Below, in pieces: positions 49,143 to 60,590 of a stretch of DNA of 64,000 bases (position 1 is its first letter; the number at the start of each line of letters is the position of its first letter). The position numbers and the translations under genes are program-made. The notes under the pieces were generated by a model that was not told where the DNA came from, made no database searches, and saw nothing but the letters and a program-made list of their open reading frames with translations. This stretch comes from Nageia nagi (lineage: Eukaryota; Pinophyta), in the NCBI GenBank assembly GCA_050084985.1, contig JBITNC010000001.1, positions 208,568,001 to 208,632,000 on the forward strand, written 5' to 3'.

Positions 49143-50337
49143 TTCCATTTGTTGTAATAGAAGAAATAGGATCAAGAGCCTATAAACTCTCCTCCATGGA
49201 TGGAAAATAAGAACTAAAGATCTTCAATGCCATCCATATTAAACACTTCTTTGTGTAAAGATAATGGATCTATACCTTGTAAAACATCAAAAATCTCACA
49301 AAATTTGCTTGTATCATAGATTTTCATTTTTAGTTTTTCATAGTATTATATTATTTTTGTAGCCAATGACATGTATTATTGTATATGCATCACTAACTAC
49401 ATGTAATTAAAAAAAATAATTTGATGATAGTATATTGTCAATGAAACTTGGACATAAAATACAATATCATCGATGGCCAATGATATAGATAGTGAGAGTT
49501 CACTAAATTAAAAGATTAAATGATGATGCAACTATGAGAAAGATGTTGAAATTGGCTCATATCCAATGGATGATGCAACTTGTTGTGTATCCACATGATT
49601 TTTTCTTTGAATCATACAAAGTATAATATCTTCAAGTCATAGACATAAAATTTTTGACCATCGATGACCAATGATATGGCTAATAAGAGTTCAATCACTT
49701 AAAAGATAAATTGATGATGTAATCATAAGTAGATTACTAACATTGGCTCATCTCAAATGGATGAAAAACTCATTATGTATCCAAATCATTTTAATATAGG
49801 GTATAGCTAACACCTTTCTACAAGTATCTACATCATAAAGAAGAGAAAATAATGCAAACAAAATCACATCATTAGTGGTGTGTTCACTATTTTTACACCA
49901 TTAGCAATGTATACATTCATGGAAAATCATTACAAAAAAGTGACCTCTTCTATCTCAAGGAATGGGCATGAGAGCATCAATTTACTAAGTATCATACATG
50001 ATAGAAAGACTTGATCCATGGCTAAATAATGCAAGGGGCAAAGTAACATATTTCATTTTCAAAGATTAGATGTGGAACCATAATACTACTTGTTAACAAA
50101 GTTCCTTCTAGAGCAAAATTATCATAATGGTTGGAGAGACATAATTCTTTAGATTTTACCTTGGTTGCACCACTCAAGGATCACTCTTGGGGAAACCAAG
50201 CCAAAAGGGGCCAACAAAGGACCCTCACCAATAGTAGCATCACCAATTATCAATACAAAAAAGAGTCCAAAGTTATCAAAATTATCTTCTATACTTATTC
50301 TTTGGACATGTAATTTCATTGATTCAATCACACCTCC
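49143..50337 (+). other. 3' untranslated region of E
   Basis: After a short continuation of the integrase tail (to about 49260, KLSSMDGK-like) no coding sequence is seen. It contains a 191-base-period duplication (49455-49797). The overlapping open frames at 50131-50356 on both strands are chance frames. Confidence 0.55.
49455..49797. repeat. 191-bp duplication in the 3' region of E
   Basis: Copies at about 49455-49610 and 49646-49797 share ATCGATG.CCAATGATAT, GAGAGTTCA/AAGAGTTCA, TGGCTCAT and TGTATCCA. The copies are diverged, so the duplication is older than the insertion or evolved quickly. Confidence 0.75.
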
Positions 50338-50351
50338 AAAGGGGGGTAAAA
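50338..50351 (+). promoter_or_regulatory. Polypurine tract of E
   Basis: AAAGGGGGGTAAAA directly before the 3' LTR. Confidence 0.85.
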
Positions 50352-50977
50352 TGTAGATGCCTAAAAATGAATTATTACTTATTAAATAATTTATTTTATA
50401 ACATCAATGATATTTATTATAAAAAGGGTTAAAATATAGCTAAGATAATCTAATAAATGTAATGGGCCATTATATAATGGAAAAGGTGTCAAATATCAAG
50501 AAAGACACCTTAAACCATGTAATAGGCAATCATATCAAGAATCAAAGAAGACCAATACATTGCTATAAAGATACATCAAAGGTAATGCAAGAGACATCAT
50601 GTGAGGGAATAAAAAATATCAAGAGAAATTTGCAAGATCACTCTATCCTACCAATAATAATATTTTGTAACACCACCTCTACATAGGTCTATTAAACCCT
50701 TTAACTCACTTTTGTATATATTTTATTTTATTCATGGGTTTGCTTATTTAATGTAGTCAATAATGTAGAATCTTTGGGTCATTGGTGTCGTATGTCTTTA
50801 TGAATGAATCATGATGATTGATGAATGGTTTTTATTATTTCACATTTATGCAAATACAATGAAGGTACATTAATTATCATTATTCATTTGATGAAATATT
50901 TCTAATATATACTTCAATAATATATTATAGATAAATAGTGCATTGATTTATCATTTATGCATTATTTTGGGTCTATA
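50352..50977 (+). repeat. 3' LTR of E
   Basis: 626 bp, TGTAGATGCC ... GGTCTATA (terminal CA mutated to TA). Matches 42442-43075 in order throughout; the hairpin is present with a few mismatches. Confidence 0.93.
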
Positions 50978-50982
50978 ATATG
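50978..50982. repeat. Target-site duplication ATATG, right
   Basis: Identical to 42437-42441; F sequence resumes after it. Confidence 0.9.
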
Positions 50983-51858
50983 TTCTAACTATATTATTTA
51001 TATATCTTTCTCTCCACATAACATCATGATCACAATGATGAGCTGAGAAAAGTTAGGTTTGAACCCTAAAATACCATAGAATTTCTTCATCTTTGATAGT
51101 AGGGATCAATAAGTATGGGTTCAACCATTCAAGTGGGTACATATCAGTATCTCATATGACCACTTGTACACTAGCCTAGGGCTTCTTATCATCTAGATAG
51201 AAGAAGGCCTTATACAAGGTGAAATAACTCAAGTTAAGAATTATGGCTCCTTGGCTATTTAGGACATTTTGTGTTTCAACTTAGATTAGGGGAGCTAAGG
51301 ATTCAACTAACTTAGGACATTGGTGACATATTTCCCACATGAAGGGCATGATGAAGTTATTTTGATATAGGAGGTTCTATAGAGAACTTGCTTCAACTTT
51401 ATCAACTTTAGAGGGTTTGATATTAAAATCCATATGACTCAAAATATTGGTATTGTATAATTCTCATTCTTATAGCTAACTTTATTCTAGGCTACCAAAG
51501 ACTTACTAATTTTGGTAGAAATCTATAGATTTGGTTGGAATACTTGAGATTAAATGATGGAATTATGGGAGGTTATGGAAACCCTAGGCTCATGAATGCT
51601 TGAAAATACAAAGGAAAAATGACTAAGGCATGGATCTTTAGTGTGAATAAAATAGGCAAAAAGGTATTTACTACCTTAATTAATATAATATTTACCTTGA
51701 AAAATATGCATCAAGAAAACTTAACATTTAAAATATATATAATATTTACATATTATACACTTACATATTTAATAGGTGGTATACAAGTTTAAATACTAAT
51801 AATTGATCATGATTAGAGGGATCTAACCATTTGACCCCTTGAACTTGAATGAATTCTT
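50983..51858 (-). other. Region of F between integrase and the E insertion
   Basis: Continues the post-integrase part of F interrupted by E. A stop-poor minus-strand run (FYQN..., HMDFNIKPSKVDKVEAS, WEICHQCPKLVESLAP) near 51500-51300 could be the N-terminal part of the unknown ORF at 39.7-42 kb. No domain recognised. Confidence 0.4.
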
Positions 51859-52780
51859 CTAGATTTCTTGAATAATAGTATTAAAGCTAGGCCATAGGGA
51901 GTTGAAATTTTGACAATGTCCAAGCTTGGCATGATCTTCATCCCATTTAAGTACTAATTCTCCAAGCTTGAAAGTGATAGTAGATGCATACTTCTTATCA
52001 AACCATATTTTAACCATGTTATTCCTCTTTTGAATTTCTCTATTTGAATTCTCCCAAAGCTCATCCATGTAGATAAGACTAAACATTCTCACTTACAATG
52101 GATGTATGTCATTCATATCATATAAATTGAGCAACTACAATGTAGGTAACTCAATATAATATGGTAAATATTGATCATTTCCCATATACTAGGACATAAG
52201 GAGAATTCATGATTAATAAGTGATCCGATTGGACCTAGTTTTTATCTATCATCCACTTTAGGATTCCTAACAATTTATTTTATTGACTCAGCCAATCCAT
52301 TACCTTGAAGGTAGTAGTTAGAAGAGGTCTTCTAGTATATGCCATATTTGTGGGTAAAATCTAAAACCTTAGCTCCTAGAAATGTTGGACCATTATGAGA
52401 TATAATAATTTATGGGATACAAAATCTTGTGATAATATTCTCCATAAAAGAGATAATTGTATCTTGGTATTGATTTTTGGTAGAATATACTTCCATCCAT
52501 CTTGTGAAGTAATCTATAGCTATCAGGATGAATCTATTTCTAGATGAGGAATGTGGATTGATCATTCTAATAAAGTCAAGGCCCCATTATTGAAAAGGTT
52601 CTTCTACAATATTAGGTTGCAATGGCATGGATATCATTCTTATTCTTCTCATAAATTTATGTTATTTATCACATTATTTAGCAATATAGAACTAATCTAT
52701 GTACAATTAATACCAATAGAATCCTACCTATAAAATCTTAATAGCAGTGGTATATCTTGAGTAGTGGCCTCTAGAGAATC
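51859..52780 (-). pseudogene. Integrase of F
   Basis: Minus-strand reading with stops. The core contains SMPLQPNIVEEPFQQWGLDF, then LIAIDYFTRWMEVYSTKN (first catalytic Asp kept), IIISHNGPTFLGAKV (second Asp changed to His) and YLQGNGLAESI (catalytic Glu kept). The open C-terminal part at 52092-51859 reads MRMFSLIYMDELWE, then KIWFDKKYASTITFKLGELV and LKWDEDHAKLG, the usual 'WFDKK...F..GDLVLKWD' tail of plant gypsy integrases. The His substitution makes it inactive. Confidence 0.85.
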
Positions 52781-53545
52781 TTGAATGAAATTCTTTTAAA
52801 ACTTCTTTAACTTTCTCCAAATAAATGCACCTCAACAAGATTCCATCATGATTTTTTTCTATATAGTACATCTTTTATCATGCAATAATTGAGTGCATTT
52901 AAAATGAATATCCTCCTTTAAGTAGCATTAACTTTAGTAGGGAGTTTATCATTGGAAAAGTATGTACACAAAGTTGAGTTTTCCAATTATTTAATTTTTT
53001 TAGAATTGTTGAAACTTATTTATATTCACTTTTAGCTTTGATAATCATAATGCACTTAGAGCTCTAATCATCTACTAATTGATTATAAATATCTCTTCCC
53101 TTAATTACTTTGGTTGGAAAAATTTCCACATTGCATTATAGAATCTTAGTAATCCATCTAACTCTCCCAAAATCTATCTCTCCTTACATAACATAGCTCT
53201 ATAAATCTAGGTGGATGGTAAGTACTATGATCTTGTTTAGGGAAATATAGTGCTTGAATTTATTAAGGGATTTCATAATAGTGAACACTTATTTTTCAAT
53301 GAATCTATACCTTTCTTCAACTCAATGCAAGGTCTGGCTGAAGAAGGCTATGGGATGCTCATTATGGTTATCTTCTTTTTGTGTTAGAATTGTGACTTTG
53401 CTCTTTTTTGATCCATATGCATACAAGATAAAGTACTTTGAAAAATATGTATTTATTAAGATTAGAGTGAACATAATAGTATATTTTATCTATTCAAAAA
53501 CCTAAACTCACTCTATGTTCTACTTGAAAGGCACATTATCTTTGA
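52781..53545 (-). pseudogene. RNase H of F (normal position, after RT)
   Basis: Minus-strand traces FEKYFILYAYGSKKSKVTIL, EDNHNEHPIAFFSQTLH and VEERYRFIEKQVFTIMKSL, the standard Ty3/gypsy RNase H that follows RT ('YPLSE.E..A' type). The first catalytic Asp is not evident (YAYGS). This is the ordinary RNase H, distinct from the extra domain at 54809-55180. Confidence 0.7.
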
Positions 53546-53559
53546 GCAGTTCTATTATA

Positions 53560-54330
53560 GGCTAGATAAGTCATAAAAACTCCTAAATGAACCTTCTTAC
53601 AAAATTGATTTGACCCAAAAATGCTTGCAACTTCTTAATTTTAGATGGAATGGAAAGTTTGAGAATGGATTCCACCCTCTTTGTATCAATGAAGAATCCA
53701 TGTTTAGAGATTACATATCTAAATAATTTTTCTTGATCCAAAATAAAAATAGATTTCTTTAGATTTAATGAAATCCCAAATTCTTGGCACTTCAAAATTT
53801 TTTTCCTTTGATGTTGTAAGGGATCATTCATCTTTTTTGAAAAAATTGTAATGTCATCTAAATATACCAAAATAAATATGTTGATTAACTCCCCAAATGT
53901 GTAGTCCATTTCTATTTGAAATATTGCTCTAAGATTAGATAGACCAAATGGTATTTGTTGGAAAGTAAACATACCCTACTTTGTAGTGAATGTATTTTTA
54001 TGCTAGTATTCATCCTTTACATAGATCTTATTATAAAAAAAAAAGCTATTGAGGAAAGAGAAACACTTGGATCCTATAATAGTATGAAGAATTTATTACA
54101 TGGGAGGCAAAGGGTAATTATCCTTAAGTGAGGCTCTATTTAAGTTTTAGAAATATGTACATAGTGTAATATCTCCATTCATCTTCTTGATTGGCACCAT
54201 ATCAATCAAATAGGTAGAATTATTGATGGGATATATGATCTTGACATGAAATAACTTTTAAATCTTTTGTTGCATTATCATCTCAATTTTAGTATTTACT
54301 AGTTTTTATTTCTATTAAAAAGGTATTACT
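53560..54330 (-). pseudogene. Reverse transcriptase of F
   Basis: Open core at 53972-53583 plus an upstream part with stops. Blocks in order: VPIKKMNGDITLCTYF, KDNYPLPP, GSKCFSFLNSFFFYNKI, then KNTFTTK, MFTFQQIPFGLSNLRAIFQ, the catalytic box LVYLDDITIFSKK (YLDD intact) and FLGQINFVRRFI. The block order and PFGLSN motif are diagnostic of Ty3/gypsy RT. The Asp in the earlier 'FLDGFSGYNQI' block is lost (reads LNSFFFYNKI), so the enzyme would be dead. Confidence 0.92.
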
Positions 54331-54808
54331 CATTCCTTAAACTCAAGTTGTATTATATCTTTGTTGAACACCTTCAATTCATAACAACTTTAGGACATGA
54401 TTCCAACAAAATATTTCATGATTTTGGCTATCTCTTCAATATCTTCAGATGGATTTCTTATAATTTTCTAAACTTTTTAGAAGCTATCTCTAACTCCTAA
54501 AAGTTATTTGGAGGAGCCATAATCTTCTCTCTTTTTTGCAAGTCATATTTATTGAAAAGATTCTCAAATGCTATAATACATTTTGGAAATGTATTATTTC
54601 TCAACTATAATGCATCCTCTTCTTTGAAAGCCTCAACCAATTATTCTTGACTATTTGAACATAATAATTATGTGGTTAGAAAAGCATTTATTTCTTCATC
54701 ACTATCAAAAACTTGCTAGAAATAGTCATTATCCAAGATATAAGGCTTAAAAATAAATTGGATATCTTTTCTTCTTATCCAATGATGAGTGAGATAAAAA
54801 TCTGATCA

Positions 54809-55180
54809 TTTCTAAGTAAAGGCATCAACTTCACTATTTTGAACCTTTACGATTGTAGTAAAATTAAGAGCATTGAAACTTTCTAATAAATACCATACTC
54901 TATTTTTGTATTTTTTGAGATAATGATGCTTTACTAAATATCTATTAGTCACTTGGTTGATAACCAATTCCAAGTCACAAAAAATGGTCAAACACTTTAT
55001 CTTCAATTCATTTGCTTATTCCAATCCTAGACATAGGACTTCATATTCTACTACATTATTTATGCAATTACAAGTCATATGAAAGGAGTATCTCTTTGTT
55101 TCATCAAAATGAGACCTCAAGATAACCCCATATCCAACACCATTCCTTGATTTTGATCCATCAAAGTGCATTTTCCATGA
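54809..55180 (-). pseudogene. Extra RNase H domain of F, upstream of RT
   Basis: Minus strand from about 55180: MHFDGSKSRNGVGYGVILRS, then CNCINNVVEYEVLCLGLE, then (after one stop) KCLTIFCDLELVINQV, then VQNSEVDAFT. These correspond to the archaeal/plant-type RNase H found as the second RNase H in Tat elements ('FDGS...G.G.VL', 'NN.AEYEAL..GL', 'GDS.LV..QV', 'N..AD.LA'). All four acidic positions (D, E, D, D) are present. In Tat elements this domain lies between RNase H and integrase, as in element E here; in F it lies between protease and RT. Nothing suggests a separate insertion: protease, this domain and RT are on one strand with gag and integrase outside. Confidence 0.82.
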
Positions 55181-55429
55181 CTCTTATTTCATTAGTTCTT
55201 GAAGGTTGAGTGCTAGAAAGTTAGTTATCTCTTCAAGAATTACATAGTTTCTCAAGCCTTTACTTTCAATCTATTTGATCATAAGTTCATAAACTATATA
55301 GAATATAATTCCATTTTAGAAACATTATTTAACAAATCCTTCTCACCTACCAAGTTTACTTAGGGAAGTTTCTCAATGAGAAACTCTATGATAGGTTCAT
55401 TAACTACCTTAAAAATTTTATTTTTGAAA

Positions 55430-55818
55430 GAAATAGTTATATGGGAATAATCCATAGCTAAGTACCCTTCTAGTTTGAATGTAAATTATGTTCATAGATA
55501 CAAACCAAATATAGAGGGAAGATATACAACTATGATATCCTAGATGATTAAGACTCTAAGATATTTATGAAGCTTCATTAACATATCTTTCACTACACCA
55601 ATGGTTTTAATATTCATGCCATTCAACTGAAGAATTCTAGGGGAGTATCTAGTGTAGGTTAATCCTATGACATCAGACACCTTCTTCAACATTATAATCA
55701 TGGATGCTCTTAAATCTATCATAGAATTATATACAATGTAACCTTCCAACTCAATGGAAATGTATAAAGGAGGAGGTATATTTTTACCCATACCTAAAAA
55801 CATTATAGTTACATCCAA
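55430..55818 (-). pseudogene. Protease of F
   Basis: Open at 55818-55540: PPPLYISIELEGYIVYNSMI, then DLRASMIIMLKKVSDVIGL (active-site region, normally D-[LS]-G-A-S; here DLRAS), then YSPRILQLNGMNIKTIGVV and IQDIIVVYLPSIFGLYL after the stop. This is the retropepsin arrangement of plant gypsy pol ('DLGASIN.MP...LGL'). The Gly-to-Arg change in the active site implies loss of activity. Confidence 0.8.
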
Positions 55819-57868
55819 ATTGTAATTTCAACTATCATCTCCTTCAATGTGAATCATGAGTGCTACCTTTAATAGGTCAATATATTTTAGAATACACAAA
55901 TCATCAAAGAGTGATGCTCTTGATGGTATAATTTTTAACTAATCCATAATATTATATGGAGAAATACAAGAACTCAAATATGGATATTATATTTTTTATG
56001 ATTGAGCTGCTTCTTCTCTTTTGACCCTTATTAGAGATGGGTATCTAAACCTCTTAGCTACTTTGTCCCTTTGTTTGACCTTTGGAGAAGTATAAGGTTG
56101 ATTAACTAATTATTTTCCTAGAACTTACTTTTTTGAAAAGAAGTTTATCTATGAAAACAAATTTTCCTAAAGTCCTCTTTGATGGCAACTTGGGATATGG
56201 GACTAATATTAGTTGATTAGGGTTGTATGGGTTAGATTTAATCTACCTCTAAGATGGAAACTATCTGGCTATATACCTAATTGTAACCACCATATTAGAA
56301 GATTTTGAGAGAATCATAAAATAAGATTCTAATGCTACTTCATCAATATAGTAACTAGTGTCAACTCCTCCATTAGTTGGTACCTTCATTTGATGTTGAT
56401 AAATGGGAAAAGTATTTTAGATATGAGGATCATTGTAGGATCTACACCAATCTTGATTAGGTGGAGGATTATATACCTTAAGATACATATACTCTATTTG
56501 ATTGATGGGGTTCCATTTATTATGGTGGTTGATCTTTAGAAGGCAAGGGATACTTCCTTTTTTATCCTCCATTATCCCTCCAATCATAGTAATCTCTTCT
56601 CTAAGTTGTTCTTTATTTAGCTATCCTTTAGTTAGAGAGACTCCTCACCAAATATTCCAATTGAGAAACCTTCATTTGGTTAACATTCTCTTATTGCTAC
56701 ACATTACTTTTGTAAGAAGATGTAGGGAGTGATATTTATGGAATAGGCATAGGAAAAGCAAGCAAAGTTGTGAGGTAGTTAAAGTAAGTTGAGGTTACAA
56801 TGCTGATAGATACAACTAGGGTGTCTGAGCTACAAGTGAGAGAGGATAATTCTACAATAGAGGTTGCATGGAAGAGTAAGGCATGTATGTCATAGGAATG
56901 AATACCCTAGGAGAAATTTTTCCTACTAAAATGAGGATAGTTTTAACTTGTAATGTGGATTTATAAATATCAAGAAATTATTAAGGATCAATCATTTGGA
57001 TCCTAGCAACTAGATAAGGAGTAAAAGATCTAAGATAAAATATTAAAGATATGGAAGAGTGTGGTATTATAGCTAGGGAGATTTTAGCTCAAGATTTAGT
57101 AAATATAAGATTGAAATTAGATATATTCTCTATAGGATCTCTATAAATTATAATAAATTGAGATATAAAATAGTAAGGATCACCAACCTCATTAAACTCT
57201 ATAATTAGATGTTCTATAAGATGAGCCCATGTAGATATGGAATTCAAAGAAAGCATTAAGTACTAGTCTAAAATTTTACTAGAGATAGACATGAAAAGTA
57301 ATATGAGCATCACATATTCATAAATTATATTATGTTGCTTTGCCATCTTTATAATATCTTGATAGTGTTGATAAGTAGTCTTTCCATAACCATCCTAATG
57401 TTGCAAAGCTTTAATAGTGTGTACCAAAATCTTATGGGGATTTGAAACCTAGAGAGTTTTAGAAGTGTTCCACTAGGGATGAATACAAGGTGTGATTTAT
57501 TGAGCCATTTGAATAGTTTGATTAATTATATTCCTTCATCTAGGAGGTGAAATTAAATTTAATGTAATGGGGATCAAAATATGAGTTAGATCTCTAAGAG
57601 ACTTAGATTTTTTAATGAGGGTTTTATCAGATATTAGGGGACTTATAATGTTAGAGAATCCTTTGGCTTTCCTATTTTAAGACCTTATTCTCATAATCAA
57701 CAAAAATGGAAGAAATGGATCTTGAAGGATCTTTTCTTGGGTTCAAATTTTTATCAAGAAAGATCAAGTTTCATCCAAGAGGAGTTGCCATCATGATACA
57801 AAGATCATGCACAATATAAATAGGGTAGGAGATCATCCTACTAGGAAAGCCAAAAATAATTATACTAC
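55819..57868 (-). pseudogene. Degraded gag region of F
   Basis: Expected place of gag, between protease and the 5' LTR. Only fragments read on the minus strand: FVIDKLLFKK-like and TLYFSKGQTKGQSS near 56150-56050, a proline/serine-rich stretch near 56900-56500, and CDAHITFHVYL-like sequence near 57300. No zinc knuckle or gag core is identifiable. The plus-strand open frame at 56502-56732 is a chance frame. Confidence 0.4.
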
Positions 57869-59277
57869 TATTGACTAAGATGTGGTAATACACATGGTCA
57901 TGTATCAAATCCATAGTAGTAATTTTGAGGATGCAATTCCTATCACTAGAAACTGCATCTCTAGAGAAGGCCAACTCCTTTGATTGGAAAAAAATAGATA
58001 GAAATTATGAAATTAAATATTATGGGAAATAAATTTGCTAAATGAAATAAATATAAATACTATGCTAATGAGTGCAATTAAGGAACTCAAACAAATCTAG
58101 ACTAGCCCAAGCATTCATTAAAGCAAAATTTGAGTTGGTCAAATAGTTTGATTTTATAGCCTCCAAATTAAGCATGGCACTCTAAGTGAAAATAAAATAT
58201 AAAATTTTTACAAATACAAATTAAATACTAACTATTTATCATAATCTATGAATTGAAAATAATATGTCACATAATGATTTAAGAATAATGAAAGATAAAT
58301 CATAGTTAAAATACCAAGAAGCATGTTATATTCTATTAAAATTTGACATAAGTACAAAATAGAGGTAATATCTAATGTATCCAACCCCTTTCTTCTTTAC
58401 AACACCACTACTTATAATTTTACTATTAAGGAATATATAATAACAAACTTCTAAAAAACTATGACATATAAAAACACTTACAACTAACTTTGTATTATAT
58501 TTATTTCTAACATGTTTTACAATTTGGATCCAAATATTTGAGTTTATAGAGCAATTTCCTCACACTTGGATGCCTTTAATGTATTTGGAGCTCAGAACTT
58601 GGATCTAGTAGTTGAGATCACTTTTTTTGGGAAGAAAATGCACTTTACCAAACTTCTAACACTATCTATAGGTGATCACACTCAGATGGACCCATCATAA
58701 GAAAATATTTGAACAAAAAGGCTCATTATAGCAAGGTTCTCCATCCCTATTTGAATCCTCATGGTCAAGAATTGAATCTTCAAAATGAGATATGTAATGT
58801 GATATATATATATATATTAAAAATTTCCTCCATCTATGCCTAGGACACTTATGGTGGGACCTTAGAATGATGGAGGTATGTAAAGGATTCTTTTAGGGTT
58901 ATAATCAAATGTAATCCTCTTCACTTCATAGGAATTTCATCAAAACCAAATACTTCATATGAAATAAGAAAAAAGTTGAGGATGCCCTTATTTTAACTCA
59001 GCCAAAATTTTGACGATGTCCATGCCTCACAAAATTATAAAAATTAAATGTTTAGAAAATACCTTATAAATGATTAAGTCCTTCCTTTTGCTAATTTTTA
59101 TACACTTTTAGTATTATATATCTGCACCAAAACTATCATACTTATGCTAAAAATAAAAATAAACTTGTATGCTCAAAATTAGCTAAGTATAGCTATCCTA
59201 ATATCAATATGAATATAAAAGAGAGTATACCCAAACAAAGCCTTCTTATTCTTTAAAAAAACATGTATGAATATACA
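57869..59277 (-). repeat. 5' LTR of F
   Basis: 1409 bp, partner of 37668-39081. A short open frame at its left edge (57974-57771) spans the LTR-internal junction and is not a gene. Confidence 0.82.
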
Positions 59278-59282
59278 ATTAT

Positions 59283-60184
59283 CTATCATTTTTAAAATTT
59301 CTAAAAAAGATAAAATGGAGCAAAATGTACAAAGGTATTTAGATATCTATGTCCACAAATATTCACATGACCATAAGTTAATGATATGTGAAAGCTCAAT
59401 AGAAAATAAAATCATATTCAAAACTTTCCAAAAGATATAAAATGATGAAGTTTTAGAAACTATTAAATATGACTAACCAAATTACAATGATACATTTCTT
59501 CATCCACCATGATCAAGGTAGACATATTCAATAAAGAAAAATATTCCCATCTAGGAAATACTATAACATAAGGAGGTGACAAGGAGAAAAAAATCTTCTT
59601 TCCATTTACCTATTTTCTAACTAAAGGTACTGTTTAGATTCCTTTATATTTGTATAATTTTTCTCCAATATTCCTCTTTTTCATTTCATAAAAAACTTAT
59701 TCTTTGTTCATTCATTTTTAGGAGATATCAAGTCATTATATGGTCATTATGACCATGTCCGGATAGCATAATAAGGTCATTGTCCAACTTGTTGTAGGAT
59801 TTTATTCACAAAGTTGTTAATAATTTTAGCTAGTAATTTTGTTACATAAGATTTTTCTTTTCTATTTAAATAGAATATTTTTCTTTTAATTTTATTGTAT
59901 ATTCTTTGATAATGAGCTAGACTCATTAGATATTAAATTACAATATAATGGATTCTCTTTTTACTAATATATTTATTATTTATGAATGGATGGTATTATC
60001 TTCTATAGCCTTATGATATTTGAATATTATAATAGCATATTCCTCTTAAATGTTTAACATTTATTATTATATAATTTGAATGAGAGAAGTTGAATATTTA
60101 TTCTATGTATTTATTTAATCTATAAGACTCCTACCTAATGGAACTAGAAATTGATCTCTGTGTGATTGAATAAGTGAGCCAACA
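59283..60184. repeat. Right long repeat of U, last part
   Basis: Matches 21860-22760. Begins after ATTAT (59278-59282), the right target-site duplication of F, and ends GTGAGCCAACA. Confidence 0.75.
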
Positions 60185-60590
60185 ATGGTTAGTAGGAAAA
60201 CTTTGAAGGGGAAAATAAAAAAACCATGGCTATAATTCTAGATTTATAATTTTTGATTTAGTTAGTATAGTGTATATTAGATCCCACATTAGATCCAAAA
60301 TTTTATAAAAAAATTTAAATTCTTGACCAATGTAATTGATCTTTTAACATGATTTGAAATATATTAACCCTCATTTCTATACTTATTTTAGCTCATTAAC
60401 CTTGAAATTATATACATAAAAAAATCCCAACTAAATAACTACTTATAGGTTAGTATATATACACATACCTAACTCCCCTATCCATATGATAGCATCACAT
60501 CATAGAGGAAGTAATTATTACCTAACAATATTTGATTTGTACTCTTTTTACGATATTATGATCTAATATAATAGGTTCAAATCATCCTTA
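60185..60590. other. Right flank of the nest
   Basis: Unique AT-rich sequence after the outer repeat. No domain or repeat recognised. Confidence 0.4.

Larger units (their letters stand above)
42442..50977 (+). mobile_element. Tat-like Ty3/gypsy LTR retrotransposon 'E' (8.5 kb)
   Basis: Complete structure on the plus strand: perfect target-site duplications ATATG (42437-42441 and 50978-50982), LTRs of 634 and 626 bp, PBS at 43079 and PPT at 50338. Order is gag, Tat-type finger, protease, linker, RT, RNase H, second (archaeal-type) RNase H, integrase. Every ORF is broken by stops or frameshifts. Inserted in the post-integrase part of F. Confidence 0.95.
37668..59277 (-). mobile_element. Ty3/gypsy LTR retrotransposon 'F' (13 kb, interrupted by E)
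   Basis: LTRs at 37668-39081 and 57869-59277 match in order over about 1.4 kb. Target-site duplications are GTTAT (37663-37667) and ATTAT (59278-59282), one mismatch. The left repeat of U holds the empty site at 21855-21859. Removing E (8541 bases with one TSD copy) gives about 13.07 kb. Minus-strand order: degraded gag, protease (55818), extra RNase H (55180-54809), RT (54330), RNase H (53530), integrase (52780-51859), then about 4.2 kb of uncharacterised sequence before the 3' LTR. PBS and PPT are not clear. Confidence 0.85.
1874..60184. mobile_element. Outer old LTR retroelement 'U' hosting all other insertions
   Basis: Two long direct repeats in the same orientation frame an interior of about 10.6 kb (22761-33385). 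Both start with TGGAATAAGGTGTAATAT (1874 and 33386). They end with GTGAGCCAATA (22760) and GTGAGCCAACA (60184), so the repeat has TG...CA ends. With inserted elements removed both are about 3.35 kb, which suits the LTRs of a large plant element. The interior has Ty3/gypsy RT remnants on both strands, so the orientation of U is unresolved. No convincing target-site duplication remains: GTTAA precedes the left copy and ATGGT follows the right one. The repeats are much more diverged than those of the inner elements, consistent with U being oldest. A segmental duplication of a 3.4 kb non-LTR sequence is the main alternative. Confidence 0.6.

Noticed and set aside
50131-50356. Three overlapping frames on both strands before the PPT of E
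   Set aside because: Mutually overlapping, no conserved motif, located in a 3' untranslated region.
57771-57974. Gag start of F
   Set aside because: The frame crosses the LTR-internal junction and is repeated in the other LTR; it is LTR sequence.
1874-60184. GTTAA before and GTTAG after U as a target-site duplication
   Set aside because: It requires moving the right edge beyond the CA end and still leaves a mismatch; not convincing.
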